The notes below the pieces were generated by a model that did not search any database, was not told where the DNA came from, and saw only the letters and a program-made list of their open reading frames with translations. Below are positions 23,058-34,404 of a stretch of DNA of 64,000 nucleotides, in pieces. This stretch comes from Haematobia irritans. Its lineage: Eukaryota > Arthropoda > Insecta > Diptera > Muscidae. The stretch spans positions 218,916,975 to 218,980,974 of the forward strand of contig NC_134399.1 of assembly GCF_050003625.1 (NCBI RefSeq), in the 5' to 3' direction. Made by a program: the position numbers and the translations under genes. Numbering within the stretch: the stretch's first letter is position 1; each line of letters starts with the position of its first letter.

Positions 23058-24992
23058 CCCAGCAAACAAAGCGTCGCCAAAAAAATAATGAAAATGTTCT
23101 TTTTGGATCTGCAAGTGGTGCAAAATTGACGCAGAAGCGATGAATTTAATATGGGCTTGTCATAGGACGGAAGTCCTCTATTTCAACAGCCGTTGCACTG
23201 AATTTGCATCACTTCTTTAGGTGTGAGCCGAATTCAATGTTTTGGGTGTAAATTAAAAAATTCTAAATAATTTTTATAATTTTTAATGAATTCTAACGCT
23301 TGTCGGAAACGTTTCACCTTAAATATTTTCAAAAATTCACAATTCTTTCAGATTGGCATTTAGCATTTTAGTCGACAAAATTTAAATGATTTGAACCATT
23401 TTATGAATTCTTACTCTGTTTTTAACCTATTTGAAACAAAAACAAGTATATACGGCCGTAAATTCGGCCAGGCCGAAGCTTATGTACCCTCCCCCATGGA
23501 TTGCGTAGAAACTTCTACTGAAGACTGTCATCCACAATTGAATTACTTGGGTTGCGGTAACACTTGCCGATGGCAAGGTATCTTAAAACTTCCTAACACC
23601 GTCTTCTAAATTACAAGGTAGTCCATACGTAGTATATATTAAACTAAAAAAGGCCGATTAAATACGTATATAATTAAGTTTAAAGTTTCTATAGAAATAA
23701 AATTTTGACAAAATTTTCTATAGAAATAAAATTTTGACAAAATTTTCTATAGAAATAAAATTTTGAAAAAATTTTCGATAGAAATAAAATTTTGACAAAA
23801 TTTTCTATAGAAAGAACATTTTGACAATGTTTTCTATAAAAATAAAATTTTGGTAGATTATTTTTGGAACGAGTGGCAACCATGAATATGAACCGATATG
23901 GACCAATTTTTGTGTGATTGGGGATCGGCTATAATTACTATAGACCGATATGGACCAATTTTGGCATGAATATTAGCGAACTTATAATAACACCACGTTG
24001 CAAATTTCAACCGGATAGGATGAATTTTTCTCCTCCAAGAGGCTCCGGAGATCAAATCTGGGGAACGGTTTATATGGGAGCTATATATAATTATGGACCG
24101 ATATGGACCAATTCTTGCGTGTTTGTTAGAGACCACATTCTAACACCATGTTCCAAATTTCAACCGGACCGAATGAATTTTGCTCCTCAAAGAGGCTCCG
24201 GAGGACAAATCTGGGAATCCATTTATATGGGGGCTATATATAATTATGGACCGATATGGACCAATTTTTGCATGGTCATTAGAGACCATATATTAACACC
24301 ATGTACCAAATTTCAACTGAATCAGATGAATTTTGGTCTTCCAAGAGGCTCCGGAGGTCAAATCTGGTGATCGGTTTATATGGGGGCTATATATAATTAT
24401 GGACCGATGTGGACCAATTTTTGCATGGTCATTAGAGACCATATATTAACACCATGTACCAAATTTCAGCCGGATGGGATGAAATTTGGTTCTCTTAGAG
24501 GCTCCTCAAGCCAAATCGGGGGATCGGTTTATATGGGGGCTATATATAATTATGGACCGATGTGGACAAATTTTTGCATGGTTGTTAGAGACCATATACT
24601 AACACCATGTACCAAATTTCAGCCGGATCGGATGAAATTTGCTTCTCTTAGAGCAATCGCAAGCCAAATTTGGGGGTCCGTTTATATGGGGGCTATACGT
24701 AAAAGTGGACCGATATGGCCCATTTGCAATACCATCCGACCTACATCAATAACAACTACTTGTGCCAAGTTTCAAGTCGATAGCTTGTTTCGTTCGGAAG
24801 TTAGCGTGATTTCAACAGACGGACGGACGGACATGCTCAGACCGACTCAGAATGAAAAAAAAACAAGTTATAAAAAATTGAATTAAAATAACTTCCTGGG
24901 TAGTTAAAATAAAGAACATCATTGGGAGTGCATCTTCTGGAAGTGCTTTTAAAGTTGTGTCTTTGGAAGAACTTCCAAATTTTTTTGCTGGG
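23058..24992. mobile_element. Possible TIR element with CCCAGCAAA ends, split by a family G insertion
   Basis: Left end CCCAGCAAACAAAGCGTCGCC-like and right end TTTTTTTGCTGGG are inverted for about 12 bp. The flanking parts (23058-23440 and 24880-24992) lack tandem structure, and a family G element occupies the middle. Boundaries are inferred from the short inverted ends only. Confidence 0.4.
23443..24876 (+). mobile_element. Family G element, fullest copy, with nested minisatellite unit
   Basis: Starts ACAAGTATATACGGCCGTAA, then a TATGTACCCTCCCCCATGG block, then AAGGCCGATTAAATACGTAT, a short minisatellite block (about 23685-23855), CGAGTGGCAACCATG, and about six ~155-bp repeats containing GACCGATATGGACCAATTTT and ATATGGGGGCTATATATAA. 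It ends in a (GACG)n-like run ACAGACGGACGGACGGACAT. The long open frames at 23918-24886 are translations of the repeat and are not protein genes. Class is unknown; the layout recalls nonautonomous Helitron-like elements with internal tandem repeats. Confidence 0.7.
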
Positions 24993-25059
24993 AAACTTAT
25001 TTATACGGGCACTAGCAACTAGAGGCTATCGGCCCAAAATATAAAGTGTTTTTCACATT

Positions 25060-25180
25060 TTGGTTTCACCGGAGTCGAAGTCGAAAAAACAACTCCGGCT
25101 CCGACTCTAGCAAAATATTCAGACTCCAACTCCAAGACCCACTCCGAACTCGAACTCCACATCCCTACTCATTACAATTT
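25060..25180 (+). repeat. Short (CTCCGACTC)-like minisatellite
   Basis: Degenerate CTCCGACTC/ACTCCAACTCC units, preceded by the inverse GGAGTCGAAGTCG near 25072. Confidence 0.6.
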
Positions 25181-25654
25181 CCAGTCTTTTGTTGTTACCC
25201 AAACTCGACTAAGTAACAATCGCCTAGATGAATTTTTATAAACATAATCTACAAGTAGAAAAGCGATTTTTCGAATAATCGACTTTTTGTAATCTTCAAA
25301 TTCATAAAAATGACTTTGAAAATCGACTTTTGAAGTTGACCACAATTAATTTTTTAACCTCAAAATCAAAAACTCGACTTTGAATCGAAAGAAGGACTAT
25401 GATATAGAACTTTTTGTGCTCACATTAACTCATCAGAATGTCAAAGGGAAATGTCCATAAAAAATCTAATTCTCCAAACTTTGGAAAATCAAAATTTTGA
25501 AAAATATGAAAAGTCGTTGATTGAATTCTTATTTTTGGAAGTTGAATTGCGTAGTGAATTCAACAGCCGAATTTATTACCAACCACCTATTGACAGTTAC
25601 TATCTATCTGTCTTCATTATTCAATACTTTAAACCTGTAAAGTTTGAGTATAAA
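25181..25654. other. Degenerate TCGACTTT-rich sequence, no gene seen
   Basis: Repeated ATCGACTTTTTG/ACTCGACTTTGAATCG motifs suggest an old simple-repeat-like element. The 70-codon frame at 25451-25663 has no recognisable similarity. Confidence 0.4.
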
Positions 25655-26886
25655 AACCAGTAAGGAAAGTCTAAAGTCGGGCGGGGCCGACTATATTATA
25701 CCCTGCACCACTTTGTAGATCTAAATTTTCGATACCATATCACATCCGTCAAATGTGTTTGGGGCTATATATAAAGGTTTGTCCCAAATACATACATTTA
25801 AATATCACTCGATCTGGAAGAATTTGATAGACTTCTACAAAATCTATACTCAAAATTTACGTCGGCTAATGCACTAGGGTGGAACACAATGTTAGTAAAA
25901 ACCAGTAAGGAAAGTCTAAAGTCGGGCGGGGCCACTAGGGTGGAACACAATGTTAGTAAAAAAAATATGGGAAACGTTTAAATCTGAAGCAATTTTAAGG
26001 AAACTTCGAAAAAGTTTATTTATGATTTATCGCTCGATATATATGTATTAGAAGTTTAGAGTCATTTTTACAACTTTTCGACTAAGCAGTGGCGATTTTA
26101 CAAGGAAAATGTTGGTATTTTGACCATTTTTGTCGAAATCAGAAAAACATATATATGGGAGCTATATCTAAATCTGAACCGATTTCAACCAAATTTGGCA
26201 CGCATAGCTACAATGCTAATTCTACTCCCTGTGCAAAATTTCAACTAAATCGGAGTTAAAAATTGGCCTCTGTGGTCATATAAGTGTAAATCGGGCGAAA
26301 GCTTTATATGGGAGATATATCCAAATCTGAACCGATTTCAAGCAAATTTGGCACGCATAGTTACAACGCTAATTCTACTCCCTATGCAAAATTTCAACTA
26401 AATCGGAGCAAAAAATTGGCTTCTGTGGACAAATGAAAGCTATATATGGGAGCTATATCTAAATCTAAACCGATTTTGCTGATATTTTGCAAGTTTTTCG
26501 AGACCCATAAAATATTCGGATGTACGGAATTTGAGGAAGATCGGTTGATATACACGCCAATTATGACCAGATCGGCGAAAAATATATATGGCAGCTATAT
26601 CTAAATCTGAACCGATTTTTTCCAAAATCAATAGGGATCGTCTTTGAGCCGAAACAGGACCCTATACCAAATTTTAGGACAATCGGACTAAAACTGCGAG
26701 CTGTACTTTGCACACAAAAATACATCAACAGACAGACAGACAGACGGACATCGCTAAATCGGCTCAGAATTTAATTCTAAGCCGATCCGTATACTAAAAG
26801 GTTGGTCTATGATTACTCCTTCTTGGCGTTACATACAAATGCACAAACTTATTATACCCTGTACCACAGTAGTGGTGAAGGGTATA
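25655..26886 (+). repeat. Family S element, copy 2
   Basis: Starts GTAAGGAAAGTCTAAAGTCG, then GACTATATTATACCCTGCA. It has internal ~160-bp GAGCTATATCTAAATCTGAA repeats and a (CAGA)n run near 26729, and ends GTGGTGAAGGGTATAA. A short internal duplication repeats the start block near 25897-25960 (two copies of GGTGGAACACAATGTTAGT). No coding capacity. Confidence 0.75.
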
Positions 26887-27824
26887 AATATGGGAAACAT
26901 TTAAATCTGAAGCAATTTTAAGGAAACTTTGCAAAAGTTTATTTATGATTTATCGCTCGATATATATGTATTAGAAGTTTAGGAAAATTAGAGTCATTTT
27001 TACAACTTTGCGACTAAGCAGTGGCGATTTTACAAGGAAATTGTTGGTATTTTGACCATTTTTGTCGAAATCAGAAAAACATATATATGGGAGCTATATC
27101 TAAATCTGAACCGATTTCAACCAAATTTGGCACGCATAGCAACAATGCTAATTCTACTCTCTGTGCAAAATTTCAACTAAATCGGAGTTAAAAATTGGCC
27201 TCTGTGGTCATATGAGTGTAAATCGGGCGAAAGCTATATATGGGAGATATATCCAAATCTGAACCGATTTCAACCAAATTTGGCACGCATAGTTACAATG
27301 CTAATTCTACTCCCTGTGAAAAATTTCAACCAAATCGGAGTTAAAAATTGGCCTCTTTGGGCAAATGAGTGTAAATCGGGCGAAAGCTATATATGAGAGC
27401 TATATCTAAATATGAACCGATTTGGCTGGTATTTTGCAAGTTTTTCGAGACCCATAAAATATTCGGATGTACGGAATTGGAGGAAGATCGGTTGATATAC
27501 ACGCCAATTATGACCAGATCGCCGAAAAATATATATGGCAGCTATATCTAAATCTGAACCGATTTTTTCCAAAATCAATAGGGATCGTCTTTGAGCCGAA
27601 ACAGGACCCTATACCAAATTTTAGGACAATCGGACTAAAACTGCGAGCTGTACTTTGCACACAAAAATACATCAACAGACAGACAGACAGACGGACAGAC
27701 AGACAGACGGACATCGCTAAATTAAATTCTAAGCCGATCCGTATACTAAAAGGTTGGTCTATGATTACTCCTTCTTGGCGTTACATACAAATACCCTGTA
27801 CCACAGTAGTGGTGAAGGGTATAA
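26887..27824 (+). repeat. Family S element, tandem copy 3
   Basis: A direct repeat of 25965-26886: same TATGGGAAACATTTAAATC start, same internal repeats, longer (CAGA)/(GACG) run at 27676-27712, same GGGTATAA end. The two copies sit head to tail with no spacer, so this is a tandem duplication rather than two independent insertions. Confidence 0.8.
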
Positions 27825-29115
27825 CAATTTGGAATAAATTTACAAAAGCCTATTTTGACACTTGACCTTGTCACTGAAAACCCACTGCCTGATTGCTGCT
27901 AACTTGACAAACTTATTAAAATATTGTCTAATACAATAATCGCTTACTATAAAAAAATCGATTTTTCCCCTATTAAAATAAGAAAGGAAGTACATATAGG
28001 GTAAAGGTTTTGTGCGTGAGATTCACACTAATCGTTGACAAATTTTGTATTATCCAAAATTTATGCCTTAAGGCTAAACTTTTTAAATGCCATAAAAATA
28101 TTAGAAATTAACATACATATAAAATGCTATAAAAATTAATGATCCCTATATTGCTAGCTAGTCATAAACTGCAAAGCGGGCAACCAATTAGATAGAAATA
28201 TTCTTCATATTTATGAATAAAAAAAAATTACACAGTGCTCATGAATGATACTCGCATAATAAAAACCGTAGACTTTAAACGCTAGCCGGGCATAGAATAA
28301 ACGCCTATGAGTATAGAGAATAATTTTTCTTAAATATCTTTTTTTTCACAATGAGACATGGGTATTGGTGTAGACTAAGAGAGAATAGATTTTTTTCTTT
28401 TAATTTAGTGGGCAGAATTTAGTGGTGTCGACAAACTAAAATTGAAGGTCAATCCAATAGAAAACCAACATAAAGTGACAAGTTTATTTTTGTATTTGAA
28501 AATTACAACAAAACATTTTGGACAGATATGGTCTAAAGTTTTAAAATAAATTTTAAAAACTTTAAGTTGTAATTCTTTTGTTTGTTGCTGTAAAATCCAA
28601 GTTTTCTTTTCAACGACATGCTTCAATAACAAAACTGAACGCCTACAAACATCTTCGACAGCATCATGACTTGTTAGTTTTAGTTTTCTATTTCTTCTAC
28701 TTCTAAACTAGTCTAACACCCCAGGGATTTTTAATAAATGTAAAGTTGTTTGTCTTGTTGCCAAGGCTAAATGTTACACATTTACACAGTTAAGTTTTGA
28801 GAACGTGATACGAGAAAAATATCTAAAAGGGAAAAGGTAAGAAAAACTTCAGGGTCATTAGAAGAGGTTAAGGCCTTAAGTTAAGATTTCTTTATTTCGA
28901 AAATAGGAAATCAACATGGCTATAGTATTTTGCCATGAACTTCATAATTCTATTTATCTTAGAAGAAGATTAGAGAATAAATGAAGAGAAAGTAAGGGAC
29001 AAATGTGTAATATACTGCATGCAGTACTGACAGAATATACGAAAAAAATTACTTTTATTGAATTTAAATAAATTAATTTTATTTTCCGATGCAATTTAAT
29101 GTAATGTCTTAGCTA
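27825..29115. other. Intronic sequence, no gene seen
   Basis: AT-rich and apparently single-copy in the window. No exon or RNA signature was recognised. Confidence 0.5.
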
Positions 29116-29515
29116 TTAACTTTAGAAAATTTTGTCAAAATTTTATTTCTATAGAAAATGTTGTCAAAATTTCATTTCTATAGAAAATTTTGTCAACATT
29201 TTATTGCTATAGAAAATTTTGATCAAAATGTTATTTCTATAGAAAATTTTGTTAAAATTTTATTTCTATAGAAAATTTTGTCAAAATTTTATTTCTATAG
29301 AAAATTTTGTCAAAATTTTATTTCTATAGAAAAGTTGTCAAAATTTTATTTCTATAGAAAATTTTGTCAAAATTTTATTTCTATAAAAAATTTTGTCAAA
29401 ATTTTATTTCTTTAGAAAATGTTTTCCAAATTTTATTTCTATAGAAAAATTTGTCAACATTTTTGTTTCTATAGAACATTTTGTCAAAATTTTATTTCTA
29501 TAGAAACTATTGTTT

Positions 29516-29863
29516 CGAATTTATTTCGGCATAAGCCGGCTATCAATGTAAAACCTTTTTTCGGAGGGTTCAAGTGTGGTTTTTGTTGAGTTTAATAAAC
29601 TGCCTGAATTTATTCTGATAATTGGTTGATAGTTTTGCTGCAAGTAGAGGATGCTGATGAGGAATTTGGTAATTCCGAAACGTGCGTCCATCCAACCATC
29701 TTGCATTGCAGTCTATAGGGCTTTGCCCAAATAAATTTGACAAACATTATTTTCCTCTGTTGGTTAAGCTACACTTGTAGTTTAGTCAATGCATGGCTTT
29801 AAGCTGAAATCAAAAACAACAACAATGCTTAAAGAACAAAACCAACAATAACAAAACAAATTT
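29516..29863 (+). mobile_element. Hammerhead-ribozyme-bearing element, copy 1 (uninterrupted)
   Basis: A ~350-bp noncoding element beginning CGAATTTATTTCGGCATAAG (itself a short hairpin, CGGCATAAGCCG). It carries a hammerhead fold at 29639-29705, then TAGGGCTTTGCCCAAATAAA, and a CAA-rich tail starting AAGCTGAAATCAAAAACAAC. It sits within the minisatellite. A second copy spans 52454-53393. Tail fragments occur in reverse near 47975-48060 and 1990. Size, noncoding nature and a type I hammerhead fit animal retrozyme-like or Penelope-derived ribozyme repeats; I cannot decide between them. Confidence 0.75.
29639..29705 (+). ncRNA. Type I hammerhead ribozyme, intact core
   Basis: Stem I outer TGCAAG (29639-29644) pairs with CTTGCA (29700-29705); inner GGATG (29649-29653) pairs with CATCC (29689-29693), leaving an internal loop (TAGA / AACCAT). 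The core is CTGATGA (29654-29660). Stem II is GGAATT-TGGT-AATTCC (29661-29676), followed by GAAA (29677-29680). Stem III is ACG/CGT with a 2-nt TG loop (29680-29687). The cleavage triplet is GTC, so cleavage is predicted after C29688. All universally conserved core bases are present. Confidence 0.85.
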
Positions 29864-31796
29864 TTTTTCTATAGAAAATTTTGTTAAAATTTTATATTTA
29901 TAGAAAAATATATCATTATTTCTACAGATTTTTTTTGTCAAAATTTAATTTCTATAGATTTTTTTTTTTAATTTTATTTCTATTATTTCTATAGAAAATG
30001 TTGTCAAAATTTTATTTCTATAGAAAATTTTGTCAAAATTTTATTTCTATAGAAAATGTTGACAAAATTTTTTTTCTACAGAAAACTTTGTCAAATTTTT
30101 ATTTCTATCGAAAACTTTGTCAAAATTTTATTTCTATCGAAAACTTTGTCAAAATTTTATTTCTATAGAAAATTTTGTCAAAATTTTATTTCTATAGAAT
30201 ATTCTGTCAAAATTTTATTGCTATTGAACATTTTGTCAAAATGTTATTTCTATAGAAATCTTTTTCCAAATTTTATATCGATAGAAAAATTTGTCAACAA
30301 ACTGTTCTATAGAAACAAAAATGTTTCTATAGAACATTTTTGCTAAATTTTATTTCTATAGAAACTATTGTCAAAATTTTATTTCTATAGAAAATTTTGT
30401 AAAAATTTTATATTTATAGAAAAATTTATCAATAATTTATTTCTATAGATTTTATTCCTATAGAAAATTTTGTCAAAATTTTATTTCTATAGAATATTCT
30501 GTCAAAATTTTATTTCTATAGAATATTCTGTCAAAATTTTATTGCTATTGAAAATTTTGTCAAAATGTTATTTCTATAGAAAGTTTTTCCAAATTTTATA
30601 TCGATAGAAAAATTTGTCAACAAACTGTTCTATAGAAACAAAAATGTTTCTATAGAACATTTTTGCTAAATTTTATTTCTATAGAAACTATTGTCAAAAT
30701 TTTATTTCTATAGAAAATTTTGTCAAAATTTTATATTTATAGACAAATTGATCAATATTTTATTTCTATAGAATTTTTTTTTTTTTTAATTTTATTTCTA
30801 TAGAAAATTTTGTCAAGAGTTTATTTCTATAGAAAATTTTGTCAAAATTTTATTTCTATAGAATTATTTTGTCAAGATTTTATTTCCATAGAAACTTTTG
30901 TCAAAATTTTATTTTTATAGAAAATTTTGCCAACATTTTATTTCTCTAGAAAATTTTGCTAAAAATTTAATTCTATAGAAAATTTTGCCAAAATTTTATT
31001 TCTATAGCATTTTTTTTTTTCTTAAAAATTTTATTTCTATAGAAAATTTTGTCAAAATGTTATTTCTATAGAAATTTTTCCAAATTTTATATCTATAGAA
31101 AAATTTGTCAACATTTTTGTTTCTATAGAACATTTTTGCAAAATTTTATTTCTATAGAAACTATTGTCAAAATTTTATTTCTATAGAAAATTTTGCAAAA
31201 TTTTATATTTATGGAAAAATTTTTTATTTCTATAGATTTTTTTTGTCAAAATTTTATTTCTATAGATTTTTTTTTTTTTAATTTTATTTCAATAGAAAAT
31301 TTTTACAACATTTTATTTCTCTAGAAAATTTTGCTAAAAATTTTATTCTATAGAAAATTTTGTCAAAATTTTATTTCTATAGAATATTCTGTCAAAATTG
31401 TATTGCTATTGAAAATTTTGTCAAATTTTATTTCTATAGCACTTTTTTTCTTCAAAATTTTATTTCTATAGCGAATTTTTTCAAAAAATTTTTTTTCTAT
31501 CGAAAATTTTCTCAAAATTTTATTTCTGTAGATAATTTTGTCTAAATATTATTTCTATAGAAAATTTTGTCAAAATGTTATTTCTATAGAAAATTTTTTC
31601 CAAATTTTATTCCTACAGAAAATTTTGTCAAAATTTTATTCCTATAGAAAATTTTGTCAAGATTTTATTTATATAGAAAATTCTGTCAAAATCTTATTTT
31701 TATAGAAAATTTTGCCAACATTTTATTTCTCAAAATTTTCTCAAAACTTCATTTCTATAGAAAATTTTATCAAAATTTTATTTCCAATAGAAAATA

Positions 31797-31985
31797 ATTA
31801 ATCAAGCTTGAGATCGTTTTTGTATGTATTGGTTTCTTTATTTTTCAATATATCGCAATTACATTGAATTGCTTCATCAGGAGTCGATGTATGCAAAACA
31901 TTCAAGTGTAACACAACAACAACAACACATAAAGCTTAAAACTATAGTATCACTACGTTCGTCTATTACTTTTATTGCACTGATT
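31797..31985 (-). mobile_element. Penelope-like 3'-end relic
   Basis: Blocks AATTAATCAAGCTTGAGATC, TTTCTTTATTTTTC and ATATCGCAATTACATTGAAT correspond in order to the 3'-end blocks of the Penelope element at 17.86-17.98 kb (minus orientation), but are much more diverged. No coding sequence is retained. Confidence 0.6.
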
Positions 31986-32893
31986 ATTTCTATAGAAAAT
32001 TTTGTCAAAATTTTATTTCTATAGAAACTTTTGTCAAAATTTTATTTTTATAGAAAATTTTGCCGATATTTTATTTCTCTAGAAAATTTTGTAAAAAATT
32101 TTTTCTACAGAAAATTCTGTTAAAATTTTATTGCTATTGAAAATTTTGTCAAATTTCTATAGCAAATTTTGTCAAAATTTTATTTCTATAGAAAATTTTG
32201 TTAAAATTTTGTCAACATTTTTGTTTCTATAGAACATTTTTTTTTTCAAAATAGTATTTCTATAGAAACCATTGCCAAATTTTATTTTTATAGAAAAATT
32301 TGTCAATATTTTATTTCTATAGATTATTTTGTTTAAATTTTATTTTTATACAAAAATTTTGTCAAAATTTTACTTCTATGGAAAATGTTGTCAAAATTTT
32401 ATTTTTATAGAAAAATGTTGTCAAAATTTTATTTCTCAAGAAAATTTTGTTAAAATTTTATTTCTATAGAATATTCTGTAAAAATTTAATTGCTATTGAA
32501 AATTTTGTAAACATCTTATTTCTATAGCAAATTTTGTCAAAATATTAGTTTTATAGAAAATTCTATCAAAATTTTATTTCTATAGAAAAATTTGTCAATA
32601 TTTTATTTCTATAGAAATTTTTTTTTACACTTTTATTTCTATAGAAAATTTTGTCCAAAAATTTTTTCTATAGAAAATTTTGTAAAACTTTTATTTCTAT
32701 AGAAAATTTTGTAAATATTTTATTTCTATAGAGAATTTTGTCAAAATTTCTATAGAAAAATTTGTCAATATTTTATTTCTATAGATTTTTTTCACAATTT
32801 TATTTCTATAGAAAATTTTGTCCAAAAATTGTTGTTAAGAAAATTTAGCCAAATTTTATTTTTATAGAAAAAATTTTCCAAATTTTATTTCTA

Positions 32894-33869
32894 CACGCTC
32901 ACAAAAAATCGCTTCTGTAACATACACTCCCAAACATATTTTGCTTCAAGCATATACATTTTTGGGTATTGCCCAAACATTTATATGTTTGATCTCTTCC
33001 AATATATAATATGTTTGAAACCATATTGGTCTAAACAATATATGTTTGTGTAGTCTAAGTTCCAAACATTTTGTATTTTTGCATCCAAATTCAATAATGT
33101 TGTCTTCCAAAAAACAATATGTTATTATGTGAACATATAATATGTTTGGAAGCATTTTGCACCTAAAAATATTATATGCTTAAAAAAATTCTCCCAAACA
33201 ATATTGTGCTCAAAATTTTATTTATTTATTTATATATTTACAATCATAACGAATTATGAAAATAAACAGGTAATATAGGTGCTAACAACATAGGTTTTCG
33301 ACCTGAATGCTCAAAATTTTGTTTCTGCCCAATTGTATATTCCCCCACATCTTTCTCACTTCCACGAGATTTTTTAGTTCTTAGCACCTTTTTCTGTAAT
33401 ACAAACATTGTAGAAGAAATTATTCAATTGTATGATTTTTTTTATTTTAATTTTACCTTTTGCCGGACGGGGATTCGAACAGCGGACCACACAGTTTGTA
33501 AGGATCAAAGAAGTAGCTGATCAATTGCCCAAGGAAAAATAAAATGTTAATTTTGTAATAACAAGCAACAACCACCAACTTAATTCAATATCGCTCCCTG
33601 TTAAACAGCGCTCCAAGCTACTAAACACATATATGTTTATAGGCTATTTCTAAATTAATATATGTTTGCATCCAAGCATATTATATTTACAAACATTTTA
33701 TGTCCCAAACATAATATGTTCTAACATATTAACATATATGTCCCAAACATGTTATGCTAGTTTGTGAACATTATATGATTGCACTCAAAAATATTGTGTT
33801 TAAAAATTTGTGTTCCAAACATATAATGTTTATAGCCAAACATATGAAAAACAGTCTTTTTCATCCGTG
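32894..33869. mobile_element. CAC-ended TA-target MITE, copy A
   Basis: Flanked by TA (32892-32893, 33870-33871) inside the minisatellite. Left end CACGCTCACAAAAAATCGCT; right end GACTGxTTTTCATxCGTG in inverse. The interior is full of CAAACATATxATG/CATATAATGTTTG motifs. Copies B (42779-43996) and C (52657-53299) share ends and interior. No coding sequence. Confidence 0.75.
33455..33533 (-). repeat. tRNA-like segment within MITE copy A
   Basis: Minus strand: GGGCAATTGATCAGC, then GGTCCGCTGTTCGAATCCCC and GTCCGGCAAAAGGTAAAA, a B-box and acceptor-like 3' half resembling those at 3.47 and 10.97 kb. A full cloverleaf is not convincing, so this is not called a tRNA gene. Confidence 0.45.
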
Positions 33870-33898
33870 TATGGAAAATTTTGTCAAAATTTTATTTC

Positions 33899-34152
33899 TG
33901 ATTTTTATCTCATAATCTCGGCTGTAGGTCTATAAATTAAACTCGAAATTGTTGGTTTCTAGTTTTTTATTTTCCGATATTTCGGTTGACTTCGTCAGTA
34001 GAAAACCAGACAGCGAAGTAACAAGACATCGGATAAAATCCTTGAAAACGGTCTGACGAAGTCAACCGAAATATCGGAAAATAAAGAACTAGAAACCAAC
34101 AATTTCGAGTTTAATTTATAGACCTACAGCCGAGATTATGAGATAAAAATCA
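33899..34152. mobile_element. Head-to-head Penelope-like 3'-end remnant (100-bp inverted repeat)
   Basis: Arms 33899-33998 and 34053-34152 are inverted copies with one visible mismatch, around a 54-bp spacer that ends with CCTTGAAAACGGT. Each arm contains GACGAAGTCAACCGAAATAT, a Penelope-type 3'-end sequence also present at 46935-47066. This is a miniature version of the inverted architecture at 17.9-20.6 kb, from another Penelope family. Confidence 0.65.
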
Positions 34153-34194
34153 TAAAAATTAAAATAAAAGGTCAACAATATCAACAAAAAACAT

Positions 34195-34375
34195 AAAAAA
34201 AAAATTTATTTCTATAGAAAATTTGGTAAAAATTTTATTTCTATAGAGAATTTGGTCAAAATTTTATTTCTATAGAAAATTTTAATTCTATAAGAAATTT
34301 TGTCAAATTTTATTTCTATAGAAAATTTTGCCAAATTTTTATTTCTACAGTTTTTTTTTTTAAAATACCTATTTA
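34195..34375 (-). repeat. 29-bp minisatellite, short block
   Basis: About six diverged units in reverse orientation, the same orientation as the 29-33 kb array from which it has been separated by insertions. Confidence 0.8.
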
Positions 34376-34404
34376 TAGGAGATAACTATTGTTAAATATT
34401 AAAT

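Larger units (their letters stand above)
29116..32890 (-). repeat. 29-bp minisatellite array, reverse orientation
   Basis: The reverse complement of the same unit (ATTTCTATAGAAAATTTTGT). It contains a higher-order repeat of about 324 bp (30191 onward and 30515 onward) sharing rare variants such as GAATATTCTGTC and ATCGATAGAAAAATTTGTC. It is interrupted by the hammerhead-bearing element and a Penelope relic. Confidence 0.9.

Noticed and set aside
23918..24886. Two long open frames (150 and 168 codons) with YMGAIYNYGPMWTNF repeats
   Set aside because: They follow the ~155-bp tandem repeat of the family G element, and similar frames appear on both strands of the other copies. Repetition, not coding, explains them.
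34040..34085. CTGACGA followed by GAAA in the Penelope remnant as a functional hammerhead
   Set aside because: The intervening AGTCAACC cannot form stem II, and stems I and III are not evident. Only the short motifs match.
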